A stretch of 64,000 bases of DNA. Origin: Streptosporangium brasiliense (GTDB taxonomy: Bacteria > Actinomycetota > Actinomycetes > Streptosporangiales > Streptosporangiaceae). Shown here piece after piece: positions 26,472 through 34,767 of the stretch; position 1 is the first letter of the stretch; each line of letters opens with the position of its first letter. A program made the translations under genes and the position numbers. The DNA is taken from positions 1,364,001 to 1,428,000 of the forward strand of contig NZ_JAUSRB010000002.1 in the NCBI RefSeq assembly GCF_030811595.1, written 5' to 3'. The notes beneath the pieces were generated by a model, which saw nothing but the letters and a program-made list of their open reading frames with translations, was not told where the DNA came from and did not search any database.

Positions 26472-26977
26472 GCCGTACCCCCCGACCGGTCCGCAGCGTG
26501 ACCGGCATGAATCTCAAGCTGTCGTCCTGCACTCTCGCCGTCCACGACGTTGACGAGGCGCTCGGCTTCTACCGTGACGTGCTCGGCTTCGAGGTACGCG
26601 ACGACGTCGAGACCGAGGGGACGCGGTGGGTGCGCGTCGGCCCGCCGTCGCAGCCGGACGTGCAGATCCGCCTCGGATCACCCGGCGCGGACCCGGGTGC
26701 CTCGCCGGCCGACCGTCAGGCGATCGAGGACCTGATGGCCAAGGGCCTGCTGGGCCGCCTTGTCTTCGTGACCGACAACTGCGACGCCACCTTCGAGCAC
26801 ATCGAGGCCGCGGGCGCTGAAGTGATGCAAGAACCGATCAACCAGCTCGACGGCGTCCGCGACTGCGCCTTCCTTGATCCCTCCGGCAATATGCTGCGAT
26901 TCACCCAGCCGTGGCAGGTGGTCCTGGCACTCGCATCGCAGCGGGCACACGCCGCGACGGCCCCCCAGGCACCCTGA
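26468..26977 (+). CDS. VOC family protein coupled to the SigJ-like gene
   Basis: This 169-residue VOC-superfamily protein begins its domain at LKLSSCTLAVHDVDEALGFYRDVLGF and ends it at DGVRDCAFLDPSGNMLRFTQP. Its ATG overlaps the sigma-factor stop codon by 4 bases; an internal ATG at 26507 (MNLKLSS) is an alternative start. A VOC protein cotranscribed with a SigJ-like factor may be part of its stress or detoxification response, but its substrate is unknown. It is a different subgroup from the VOC protein at 25019-25432, with little residue similarity outside the fold motifs. Confidence 0.86.
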   Translation: MSRTPRPVRSVTGMNLKLSSCTLAVHDVDEALGFYRDVLGFEVRDDVETEGTRWVRVGPPSQPDVQIRLGSPGADPGASPADRQAIEDLMAKGLLGRLVFVTDNCDATFEHIEAAGAEVMQEPINQLDGVRDCAFLDPSGNMLRFTQPWQVVLALASQRAHAATAPQAP

Positions 26978-27393
26978 ACGCGGCCACGGAAAGGGCGGTC
27001 CTCACCGAGGAGCACGCCGACCTGCGCACGCAGCTCGGCCTGCCGCCCGCCTGACGCACCTGTCCGGAAGGTGACCGCCGCCGGCGGCGGCCCATCGGCC
27101 GGGAACTGTTCATTTAGCCCATACCGGGGCATGTCACGAAATAAGCACCTTGGCCTGCCCAACGCTGCCCGGTCGACGTCGCCCGGCCCATCCCCGGTAG
27201 GGTCGGTCGGCTGCCCCATCCGCACACGTGCGGGAGGCCGTTCGCCACGGCCGCCACGCTGAAGAGGTGCACCATACTGGGTCGGCGGAACCGGCGGCCC
27301 GGGTCCGCCGCGAGGATGGGACACGCAGCAGGGACGGAACGTGTGGTCAGCGTGAGTCCCGTACACGTCCGTCCCGGAACGAGGAGCCCGACC
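26978..27393. other. Intergenic region before the DEAD-box helicase
   Basis: This 416-bp stretch probably holds a long helicase leader; a CATACT -10-like box lies near 27271. At 26986-27054 the plus strand reads TERAVLTEEHADLRTQLGLP plus two residues and a stop, with no start codon. That may be the tail of a lost gene. Nothing else is recognisable. Confidence 0.4.
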
Positions 27394-29073
27394 ATGAGCC
27401 TGAACACGACCGACGACACGAGCAGCTTCGCCGACCTGGCACTGCGGCCCGAGCTGCTGCGCGCGCTGTCCGGTCTCGGCTACGAGGAGCCCACACCGAT
27501 CCAGCGCGAGGCGATCCCCCCGCTGCTCGAAGGGCACGACCTCCTCGGGCAGGCCGCGACGGGGACGGGGAAGACGGCCGCGTTCGCGCTGCCGGTCCTG
27601 CAGCGGATGGCCCGGGACGGGGAGGGCCCCGAGCCGATCGCGCTGGTGCTCGTGCCCACGCGCGAGCTGGCCGTCCAGGTCTCCGAGGCGTTCCACCACT
27701 ACGGCCGCGAGCTGGGCGCGCGCATCCTGCCGATCTACGGCGGGCAGCCGATCGGCCGGCAGCTGCGGGCGCTCCAGCAGGGCGTCGACGTCGTGGTCGC
27801 GACGCCCGGCCGCGCGCTGGACCACATCGGCCGCGGCACGCTCCGCCTGGACGACCTGGAGATGGTCGTCCTGGACGAGGCGGACGAGATGCTCGACATG
27901 GGATTCGCCGAGGACATCGAGGCGATCCTGCAGCAGACCCCCGAAGACCGCCAGACGGTGCTCTTCTCGGCGACGATGCCGCCGCGCATCAACGGGATCG
28001 CCCGCCGCCACCTGAACGACCCGGTCCGGATCGAGATCGGACGCGAGACGACGGCCCCGGGCGAGGCCCCGCTCGTGCGGCAGACCGCCTACATGGTCCC
28101 GCGGGCGCACAAGCCCGCGGCGCTCGGGCGCGTGCTGGACGTGGAGGCGCCCACTGCCGCGATCGTCTTCTGCCGCACGCGTGACGAGGTCGACCAGCTC
28201 ACCGAGACCCTGAACGGGCGGGGCTACCGCGCCGAGGCGCTGCACGGCGGGATGGGCCAGGAGCAGCGCGACCGCGTGATGGGACGGCTGCGGAGCGGCA
28301 CGGCGGACCTGCTCGTCGCGACCGACGTGGCCGCGCGCGGGCTCGACATCGAGCAGCTCACCCACGTGGTCAACTACGACGTCCCCTCCGCGCCGGAGTC
28401 CTACGTGCACCGGGTCGGCCGGGTCGGCCGGGCCGGCCGCGAGGGCGTGGCCATCACCCTGGCCGAGCCGCGCGAGCACCGGATGCTCAAGACCATCGAG
28501 CGGGTGACCAAGCGCCGGATCCCGATCGAGAAGGTGCCGACGATCGCCGACATGCGCGCCCGGCGGCTGGAGCTGACCCGCGCCGCGCTGCACGAAAGCC
28601 TCCTGGAGGACGACCTGGAGCGCTTCCGCGTCGTGGTCGAGACGCTCGCCGACGAGTTCGACATCGTGGAGGTGGCGCTCGCCGCGGTGAAGCTGGCCCA
28701 CGAGGCCGGCGGGGGCGCCGACGACGACGAGGAGATCCCGGACGTCACACTCAGGACCGAGCGGGACGGCCGTGGCCGCCGTGAGCCCGCCGGACGCCAG
28801 GAACGGCGCGGCCCGGCGCCGACGGGCCGGATGACCCGCCTGTTCGTCGGCGCCGGGCGCAACTCCGGGATCCGGCCGCAGGACCTGGTCGGCGCGATAG
28901 CCGGCGAGTCGCGCCTGAGCGGGCGCGAGATCGGGGCGATCGAGATCGCCGACCGCTTCTCCCTCGTGGAGGTCCCGGAGTCCGCGGCCGACGAGGTGAT
29001 CGCGGTCCTGCGGGGAAGCACCATCAAGGGGAAGAAGGCGACGGTCCGCCGGGAGCGCTACGGCACGCGGTAG
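27394..29073 (+). CDS. DEAD-box ATP-dependent RNA helicase (DeaD/DbpA-like)
   Basis: This 559-residue helicase unwinds RNA in ribosome assembly or mRNA turnover. All core motifs are present: EPTPIQREAI (Q), ATGTGKT (I), PTRELAVQV (Ia), TPGRALD, DEAD (II), SAT (III), ATDVAARGLD (V) and HRVGRVGRAGR (VI). The C-terminal segment from about residue 470 (TRLFVGAGRNSGIRPQDLVGA) is the DbpA-type RNA-binding domain found in DeaD/CsdA proteins. The ATG at 27394 has GAGGAG 8 bases upstream; an earlier in-frame ATG at 27316 lacks a ribosome site. It converges on the flotillin gene through a terminator palindrome. Confidence 0.93.
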   Translation: MSLNTTDDTSSFADLALRPELLRALSGLGYEEPTPIQREAIPPLLEGHDLLGQAATGTGKTAAFALPVLQRMARDGEGPEPIALVLVPTRELAVQVSEAFHHYGRELGARILPIYGGQPIGRQLRALQQGVDVVVATPGRALDHIGRGTLRLDDLEMVVLDEADEMLDMGFAEDIEAILQQTPEDRQTVLFSATMPPRINGIARRHLNDPVRIEIGRETTAPGEAPLVRQTAYMVPRAHKPAALGRVLDVEAPTAAIVFCRTRDEVDQLTETLNGRGYRAEALHGGMGQEQRDRVMGRLRSGTADLLVATDVAARGLDIEQLTHVVNYDVPSAPESYVHRVGRVGRAGREGVAITLAEPREHRMLKTIERVTKRRIPIEKVPTIADMRARRLELTRAALHESLLEDDLERFRVVVETLADEFDIVEVALAAVKLAHEAGGGADDDEEIPDVTLRTERDGRGRREPAGRQERRGPAPTGRMTRLFVGAGRNSGIRPQDLVGAIAGESRLSGREIGAIEIADRFSLVEVPESAADEVIAVLRGSTIKGKKATVRRERYGTR

Positions 29074-29087
29074 GCCGCGGACGGCCC

Positions 29088-29105
29088 CCCGCGCGCCCGC
29101 GCGGG
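29088..29105. terminator. Bidirectional terminator between helicase and flotillin
   Basis: CCCGCGCG-CC-CGCGCGGG is a perfect palindromic stem 15 bases after the helicase stop codon, in a convergent 73-bp gap. Confidence 0.6.
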
Positions 29106-29146
29106 ACCCTCCCTCAAGAGACAGCCCCGGCGGGCGGTCGCCTGCC

Positions 29147-30646
29147 TCAGGGGGCCGGGTCGACGGCCTTGCCGTTGGTCTCGGGGCCGGTGCCGTTGGC
29201 GGCGGTGCCGTTGGGGGTGGCGCCGTTCAGGAGGGAGCGGGCCAGGCCGAGGCCGGTGCCGCCGAGGGTGAGGGCCTTGGCGAGCATCTCCTCGATGCCC
29301 TGGGCACCGTTCAGGACGACCATGTGGTCGACGTTGCCGAAGGCCTTCGCCCCGGATTCGACGATCTTCGGCCAGTTCTCGGCGAGCTGCTGGGCGATGA
29401 CCGCCTCCTGGTTCTCCGCCAGGGCCTGCGCGCGGGCCCGGATCGCCTCGGCCTCCGCCAGGCCCTTCGCCCTGGCGGCCTCGGCCTCGGCCAGGCCCTG
29501 GGCCTGCGCGGCCTCGGCGGCGGCCAGGCCGCGGGCCTTGGCCGCCTCCGCGTCGCCGAGACCGGTGGCCTTGGTGGCCTCCGCCGCCGCCAGACCGCGC
29601 AGCCGTACCGACTCCGCCTCGGCCGCGGCGGCCTGCTTGACCTGGGACGCCTGGGCGGTGGCACGGAGCTCGGTCTCGCGGGCCTCGGCCTCGGCCTGGG
29701 CGATGCGGGCGTCGCGCTCGGCCTGCGAGAGCGTGACGGTCTCGTACGCCCTGGCGTCGGCGGGCTTGCGGACCTGGGCCTGGAGCCGCTGCTCGGCCAG
29801 CGCGGCCTCCAGCTCGGCGGCGCGGGTCTCCTGGACCACGACCTCCTGGCGGGCCGAGGCCTCCGACAGCGGGCCGGCCTGGCGGGACCTGGCCTGCGCC
29901 TCGTCGATCTCGGCCTGGTAGGCGGCCTGCTTGATCTGGGAGTCGCGCCAGGCCGAGGCCTTGTTGGCGGCGGCGATCTGCTCGGCCTCGGTGGCCTCCT
30001 GGTCGCGCTGCGCCTCGGCGATGCGGGCGGAGGCGGCGATCCTGGCGGCGTGCGGCTTGCCGAGGTTGGTGATGTAGCCGGTCTCGTCGTCGATCTCCTG
30101 GATCTGCAGGGAGTCGACGATCAGACCCAGCTTGATCATCTCGTCGGCGGCCGAGGCGCGGGTCTCGCCGGTCAGCCGTTCGCGGTTGAGGATGAGGTCC
30201 TCGACGGTCAGGTTGCCGATGATCGAGCGCAGGTGGCCGGTGAACAGCTCGTGGATGGCGCCGTTCATGGAGTCCTGCTGGTCGAGGAAGCGGCGGGCGG
30301 CGTTGGCGATGGAGTGCAGGTCGTCGCCGACCTTGTAGATCACCACGCCCTTCACGACCACCGGGATGCCCTGCTGGGTGACGCAGGAGACCTGGAGGTT
30401 GGCGGCGCGGCTGTCCAGGCGCAGGCGGCGCGCGGTCTGGAAGCCGGGGAGCACGGAGGTGCCCTTACCAGTGACGATCTTGAATCCGAGGCTGTCGGTC
30501 AGCTCGGTCTTGCCCCGGGCGCCGAGACCGGAGATGATCAGCGCCTCGTTGGGTTCGGCCACCCGCCAGACGGCCTTGAACAGCATGATGATGACGAGAA
30601 GGGCGACAAGGACGGCGCCCCCGATGACGAGATACTCCGTAGGCAT
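29147..30646 (-). CDS. Flotillin-like SPFH-domain membrane protein
   Basis: This 499-residue protein has one N-terminal membrane segment (YLVIGGAVLVALLVIIMLF, residues 5-23). The SPFH domain follows (EPNEALIISG through NRERLTGE, about 30-190), then a long Ala/Glu-rich coiled coil to about residue 415. Flotillins form scaffolds in lipid microdomains. Residues 351-405 are five consecutive 11-residue repeats of the GLAEAEAARAK type, ideal for a right-handed coiled coil. The C-terminus is Gly/Asn-rich. The ATG at 30646 follows an NfeD-like gene by 49 bases, the usual flotillin partner arrangement. Confidence 0.92.
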   Translation of the reverse strand: MPTEYLVIGGAVLVALLVIIMLFKAVWRVAEPNEALIISGLGARGKTELTDSLGFKIVTGKGTSVLPGFQTARRLRLDSRAANLQVSCVTQQGIPVVVKGVVIYKVGDDLHSIANAARRFLDQQDSMNGAIHELFTGHLRSIIGNLTVEDLILNRERLTGETRASAADEMIKLGLIVDSLQIQEIDDETGYITNLGKPHAARIAASARIAEAQRDQEATEAEQIAAANKASAWRDSQIKQAAYQAEIDEAQARSRQAGPLSEASARQEVVVQETRAAELEAALAEQRLQAQVRKPADARAYETVTLSQAERDARIAQAEAEARETELRATAQASQVKQAAAAEAESVRLRGLAAAEATKATGLGDAEAAKARGLAAAEAAQAQGLAEAEAARAKGLAEAEAIRARAQALAENQEAVIAQQLAENWPKIVESGAKAFGNVDHMVVLNGAQGIEEMLAKALTLGGTGLGLARSLLNGATPNGTAANGTGPETNGKAVDPAP

Positions 30647-30695
30647 CACAGTCTCCGCGGTGGAGGGAGAGGGAGGAAGGAGAAGAAGGAGGGAG

Positions 30696-30896
30696 TCAGA
30701 CGAGCGCGCGGGCGACGTAGACCGTACGCGGCGGGAAGTAGTCGACCACGATGACGATCGAGCCCGTGGGGATCTCCTCGTCGGGGACCGTGGCGTGCGC
30801 GTAGAACGCCTCGACACCCCCTCGGACCGCCACCATCACCTCCCCGACCAGGCCGGGACCGATCTTGCCGGTGACCCTGCCCTGCTTACCGACCAC
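30696..30896 (-). CDS. Small NfeD-like OB-fold protein, flotillin partner
   Basis: The 66-residue protein (KQGRVTGKIGPGLVGEVMV, then SIVIVVDYFPPRTVYV) looks like the isolated C-terminal OB domain of NfeD/YuaF proteins, which accompany flotillins. It lacks the membrane helices of full NfeD proteins. The GTG at 30896 has GAGGAG 6 bases upstream. The position directly before the flotillin gene on the same strand supports a joint role in membrane-domain organisation. Confidence 0.75.
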   Translation of the reverse strand: MVGKQGRVTGKIGPGLVGEVMVAVRGGVEAFYAHATVPDEEIPTGSIVIVVDYFPPRTVYVARALV

Positions 30897-31385
30897 GCGA
30901 GGCTCCTCGTCCCGTCATTAACCGAAATCCCGAATGCGGACGCTACTCCGATATGCCCTGATTCACCACCCGCCCTCCGGGCGAGATAGGCGTTGTCGGA
31001 CTATCGGCGCAAATCACTGCGCTTCATCTCTGCCCCGACAACGAGCGCAATCGTCAATGCGTTCCTGAACCGGCCGGCGATCCGGCCGGCCGGGCGCCCC
31101 GCCCCGCCGGCCGGGGTCACCGCGCCCCATCGAAGGGTCCGGCGCGCCCGGCCGGTCGATCCTGCACGCCCCGCACATCCATCCGGAAAGCGGCATTACC
31201 GCACATATCACTGAAACGATTCCGGGCATCGCCCGTTTCCGCTTACCACCCGGTGCCTTTCCCCGGTGACATCGGGCGTCCAATCGGCGAATATCATTAA
31301 TGGCGTTCCGGCCGGGCGGGCAAAAACTTGCCGGAAACGGCGTGTGGCGGCTGGGGGATTTCCCCCTGATCGTGATGATCGCCCC
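30897..31385. other. Intergenic region before the amine dehydrogenase gene
   Basis: This 489-bp divergent gap includes a GC-rich hairpin (CCGGCCGG-CGAT-CCGGCCGG, 31069-31088) and a comparatively AT-rich stretch near 31295 (AATATCATTAATGG). No open frame here has a convincing start and composition. Confidence 0.5.
31069..31088. repeat. GC-rich inverted repeat
   Basis: An 8-bp perfect stem (CCGGCCGG on both sides, self-complementary) with a CGAT loop lies in the non-coding gap upstream of the amine dehydrogenase gene. Confidence 0.5.
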
Positions 31386-33362
31386 ATGACCGATCCCCAG
31401 GAGATCACTCCGATCAAGGCCCGCGAGCTGGGCATGGACCGGCCCATCTCCCGCCGCGACTTCTTCGACGGGGTGGCCGTGACCGCGGGGGTCGCGGCGC
31501 TGGGCGCGCTGGCCGGGTGCGCCGGCGCGGGGCGGCCCGGCGCCATCGGCACGGGGCGGCCGGAGGCTCCGCCCGAGATCGTCTACCCGCCGGACCTCAC
31601 GGGGCTGCAGGGCAACACCCCCCAGGCGCTGAGCGTGCCGCACGCCCTGCGCGACGGCCGCTTCTGGGACTACGCGGGCGCGCCCGAACCCACCGGCGAG
31701 CACTACGACCTGGTCGTGGTCGGCGCGGGGATCAGCGGCGTCAGCGCGGCCCACCGGTGGCTGGAGCACGCCCCGGACGCGCGGATCCTGATCCTGGACA
31801 ACCACGACGAGCTCGGCGGCCACGCCCGCCGCAACGAGTTCCACCCGCAGGACCGCGGGGGACCGCTGATCGGGTACGGCGGATCGCAGTCGATCGAAGC
31901 CCCGTCCGCGTGGACCCCCGAGGGCAAGGACCTGCTCGACAAGATCGGGGTGAAGGTCCGCAGGTTCGAGAAGTACTTCGACCAGAAGCTCTACACCGAC
32001 CTCAAGATGTACGACAGCGTCTTCTGCGACCGGGAGACCTTCACGAGGGAGAAGCTGGTCGTCTTCACCCCCGGCAAGAAGGCCCCGGAGTGGATCGCCG
32101 AGCTGCCGGTCGCCGAGCAGGCCAGGAAAGACCTGATCATGCTCTACGGGCACCCGCCGGACTGGTTCCCCGGCCTGTCCGACCGCCAGAAGAAGCGGCG
32201 CCTGGCCGGGCTCACCTACGCGGAGTTCCTCAGGGACGTCTGCAAGGTCCACCCGGACGTGCTGCGGTACGTCCGGACCATGCCGAACGACGAGTGGGGC
32301 TACGGCTCCGACACCTTCGGCGCGATCGACGCCTGGGGCAGCGCCGGCGCCCACGGCTATCCCGGGTTCCGGGGGCTGGGACTCGACAGGTCCGAGCCGT
32401 CGGAGTACAACTCGCCGAGTGTGATCAAGCAGTGGAAGGCCGACGACCCGTACATCTACCACTTCCCGGAGGGCAACCAGGCGCTCGTCCGGATGATGGT
32501 CGGCCGGATGGTCCCGGGCTTCGCCACGGCCACCGAGATGGCGGACATCAGCACCGCGACGTTCGACTACGACCGGCTGGACCTGCCGCGCAACCAGGTC
32601 CGCGTCCGCCTGTCGTGCCCGGTGGTCTCGGCCGCCAACGACGGCGACCCCGCCACGGCCGCCACCGCCACGGTCGGCTACTTCGACGGGGACCGGGTCA
32701 GGACCGTCCGGGCGGCCGGCGTGATCATGGCCTGCTGGAACATGGTGATCCCCTACCTGGTCGGCGAGCTGCCGGACGAGCAGAAGGACGCGCTGCGCAA
32801 GGCGGTCAAGGTGCCGATGCTGTATTCGACGGTCCAGCTCCGCAACTGGGAGTCCTGGAAGAGGCTGGGCGTCCACCACACCCGCTTCACCGGCGCCTAT
32901 TGGTGCGTGGCCGAGCTCGACTACCCGGTGAGCATCGGGGACTACCGGCGCCCGGACACCCCGGACCAGCCGATCAACGTGCACATGATCTCCACCCCGG
33001 CCGTGCCGGGCATGTCACCGGCCGACGGCTCGATCGCCGGGCGCCACAATCTGATCAAGACGCCCTACGACTACCTGGAGTACAGCATCCGCGACCAGCT
33101 CACCCGGCTGCTCGGCCCGGGCGGTTTCGACCCGGCCCGCGACATCCAGGCGATCACGGTCAACCGGTGGGGCCACGGCTACGCGCCCGAGTACGCCACC
33201 CCGTGGAACCTCGACTTCTACCCGCGGGGCCCGTTCCCCGCGACGCTGGCCCGCCGGCGGGCCGGCCGGATCGCGATCGCCAACTCCGACTCGGTGCCGG
33301 CCGCCTACGCCGACGCGGCGATCACCGCCGCCTACCGCGCGGTCAGGGAGCTCCAGACGTGA
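31386..33362 (+). CDS. Tat-exported FAD-dependent amine dehydrogenase (spermidine dehydrogenase-like)
   Basis: The 658-residue protein has a twin-arginine signal (SRRDFFDGVAVTAGVAALG, residues ~22-40) followed by LAGC, so it is probably a Tat-translocated lipoprotein. The FAD-binding motif VVVGAGISGVSAAHRW lies near residue 115, with ILDNHDELGGHARRNEF after it. The overall pattern, including the GYGGSQSIEAPSAW and YHFPEGNQALVRMMV stretches, recalls bacterial spermidine dehydrogenases that use FAD and haem. Substrate assignment is tentative. The ATG at 31386 lacks a clear Shine-Dalgarno sequence; GATGAT lies 6 bases upstream. The 3' end abuts a three-copy hairpin repeat. Confidence 0.8.
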   Translation: MTDPQEITPIKARELGMDRPISRRDFFDGVAVTAGVAALGALAGCAGAGRPGAIGTGRPEAPPEIVYPPDLTGLQGNTPQALSVPHALRDGRFWDYAGAPEPTGEHYDLVVVGAGISGVSAAHRWLEHAPDARILILDNHDELGGHARRNEFHPQDRGGPLIGYGGSQSIEAPSAWTPEGKDLLDKIGVKVRRFEKYFDQKLYTDLKMYDSVFCDRETFTREKLVVFTPGKKAPEWIAELPVAEQARKDLIMLYGHPPDWFPGLSDRQKKRRLAGLTYAEFLRDVCKVHPDVLRYVRTMPNDEWGYGSDTFGAIDAWGSAGAHGYPGFRGLGLDRSEPSEYNSPSVIKQWKADDPYIYHFPEGNQALVRMMVGRMVPGFATATEMADISTATFDYDRLDLPRNQVRVRLSCPVVSAANDGDPATAATATVGYFDGDRVRTVRAAGVIMACWNMVIPYLVGELPDEQKDALRKAVKVPMLYSTVQLRNWESWKRLGVHHTRFTGAYWCVAELDYPVSIGDYRRPDTPDQPINVHMISTPAVPGMSPADGSIAGRHNLIKTPYDYLEYSIRDQLTRLLGPGGFDPARDIQAITVNRWGHGYAPEYATPWNLDFYPRGPFPATLARRRAGRIAIANSDSVPAAYADAAITAAYRAVRELQT

Positions 33363-33370
33363 GCGGGCCG

Positions 33371-33493
33371 GGTGAGAGTCCGGCTCAGCCGGCTGGGTCC
33401 CAGCTCGGCCGGATGAGAGTCCGGTCCGGCCGGCTGGGTCCCAGCTCGGCCGGATGAGAGTCCGGTCCGGCCGGCTGGGTCCCGGCTCGGCCG
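33371..33493. repeat. Three 41-bp tandem repeats, each able to form a hairpin
   Basis: GAGAGTCCGG starts recur at 33374, 33415 and 33456. Each unit contains GGCCG-G-CTGGG-T-CCCAG-CT-CGGCC, which folds on itself. The array fills the gap between two convergent genes and probably acts as a multiple terminator. Confidence 0.8.
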
Positions 33494-33507
33494 GCTGGGG
33501 TCCCGGT

Positions 33508-34536
33508 TCAGGCGGGCCTCCGCAGCCGGGTGAAGGCCCAGCTCGTCCCGGGCTCGACCGCCCAGCGGGTCATCCGCCGCACCGGCCCGGTGCACAGCAG
33601 CGCGGCGAGCCCGACCCCGCAGGCCGCGACGGCCGCCGCGCCCGGCAGGGTCGCGGCCCAGTCCCCGTAGAACCGCTCAGCGACCTTCACCACCAGGCCG
33701 TGGAGCAGGTAGGCGTACATGGTCGCCATGCCCAGCCCCGAGTACCAGGTGCGCCGGGACGGCGTGACCGCCAGGAACGCGGCGACCAGCAGCGCCCCCG
33801 AGGCGAGCAGGGCCAGCCGGACCAGGCTGCCGGTGAGGTCGTCCACCCCGATCGCGTCGTTGGCGTGCCGCCAGCGGATCCACTCGGTCTTGACCCGGGC
33901 GTGCACGACCAGCGCCACGACCGCCCCGGCGGCCAGCGTGACCGCCCCCGCGATCCGGACCCGTCGTTGTCCGAGCCACTCGAAGTGCTCCGGCCGGAGC
34001 ATGAGCCCGAGCACGTAGAACGGCAGCAGCCCGAGCGTGCGGTTCATCGACAGCTCGTCGGGCAGCCTGCTCGTCCCCGACAGCAGTGACAGCGCGACGG
34101 CGACCGCCAGCGGCCATCTGAGCTGCTGCCAGACCGGGGTGGACAGCCGCCACAGGAACAGCGACATCAGGAACCAGGTCAGGTAGTACGGGTCGAGCAG
34201 GCTGATGTCCAGCTTGCCGTACAGGACGAGGCGGGGCAGCGCGTAGACCAGCTCGAAGATCACGTACGGCACCGCGAGCGCGCTGATCAGCCTGCGCGCC
34301 TTCCCCGACGAGAAGGTGAAGTTCCGCGACAGGTAGCCGCTGAGCACGATGAACAGCGGCATGTGGAACAGGTAGACGTAGAAGTACGCCGCGTGCACGG
34401 CGGGCACCTCTCGCAGGTCCTCGACCAGGTGCCCGGAGACCACCAGGGTGATGGCCAGGAACTTGGCGTTGTCGAAGAACGGGTCGCGGCCGGCCGGGAG
34501 GCGCGCGGACACCCGCAGCGGGGTCGTGACACTCAC
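33508..34536 (-). CDS. Membrane acyltransferase (fucose 4-O-acetylase-like)
   Basis: This 342-residue integral membrane protein of acyltransferase family 3 transfers acyl groups, usually acetyl, to surface sugars. The N-terminal DPFFDNAKFLAITLVVSGH carries the catalytic histidine region, and FHMPLFIVLSGYLSR follows with the second histidine. About ten hydrophobic helices run to the C-terminus. The likely acceptor is an extracytoplasmic glycan. The GTG at 34536 lies 9 bases after TAGGGT with no Shine-Dalgarno sequence. It converges on the amine dehydrogenase gene. Confidence 0.87.
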   Translation of the reverse strand: MSVTTPLRVSARLPAGRDPFFDNAKFLAITLVVSGHLVEDLREVPAVHAAYFYVYLFHMPLFIVLSGYLSRNFTFSSGKARRLISALAVPYVIFELVYALPRLVLYGKLDISLLDPYYLTWFLMSLFLWRLSTPVWQQLRWPLAVAVALSLLSGTSRLPDELSMNRTLGLLPFYVLGLMLRPEHFEWLGQRRVRIAGAVTLAAGAVVALVVHARVKTEWIRWRHANDAIGVDDLTGSLVRLALLASGALLVAAFLAVTPSRRTWYSGLGMATMYAYLLHGLVVKVAERFYGDWAATLPGAAAVAACGVGLAALLCTGPVRRMTRWAVEPGTSWAFTRLRRPA

Positions 34537-34602
34537 AGGCCCGGGACCCTAACCGGGCCCGCCCAACGCCCGGCGAACCGCCGGTGGCCGCCCGGGGAAC
34601 TT

Positions 34603-34731
34603 CCCCGCGCCCACCGGGCGGCCCCGCCGTACCCACGCCGTCCCCGCGCCCACCGGGCGGCCCGCGCCGCCCACGCCGTACCCGCGGCGCCGACGTCTAC
34701 CGCCCACGCCGTACCCGCGGCGCCGGCGTCT
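34603..34731. repeat. Two adjacent short duplications
   Basis: A 23-bp element starting CCCCGCGCCCACCGGGCGG occurs at 34603 and 34642 (39-bp period). A 32-bp element starting CCGCCCACGCCGTACCCG occurs at 34667 and 34700 (33-bp period) with few mismatches. All are non-coding. Confidence 0.75.
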
Positions 34732-34767
34732 CCCGGCCGCGCCCCGGCGGGCCGCCGGGCGGCCCGG

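Noticed and set aside
31021..31260. Small gene in the amine dehydrogenase upstream region
   Set aside because: Open frames here lack a start with a ribosome site and have composition unlike the neighbouring genes.
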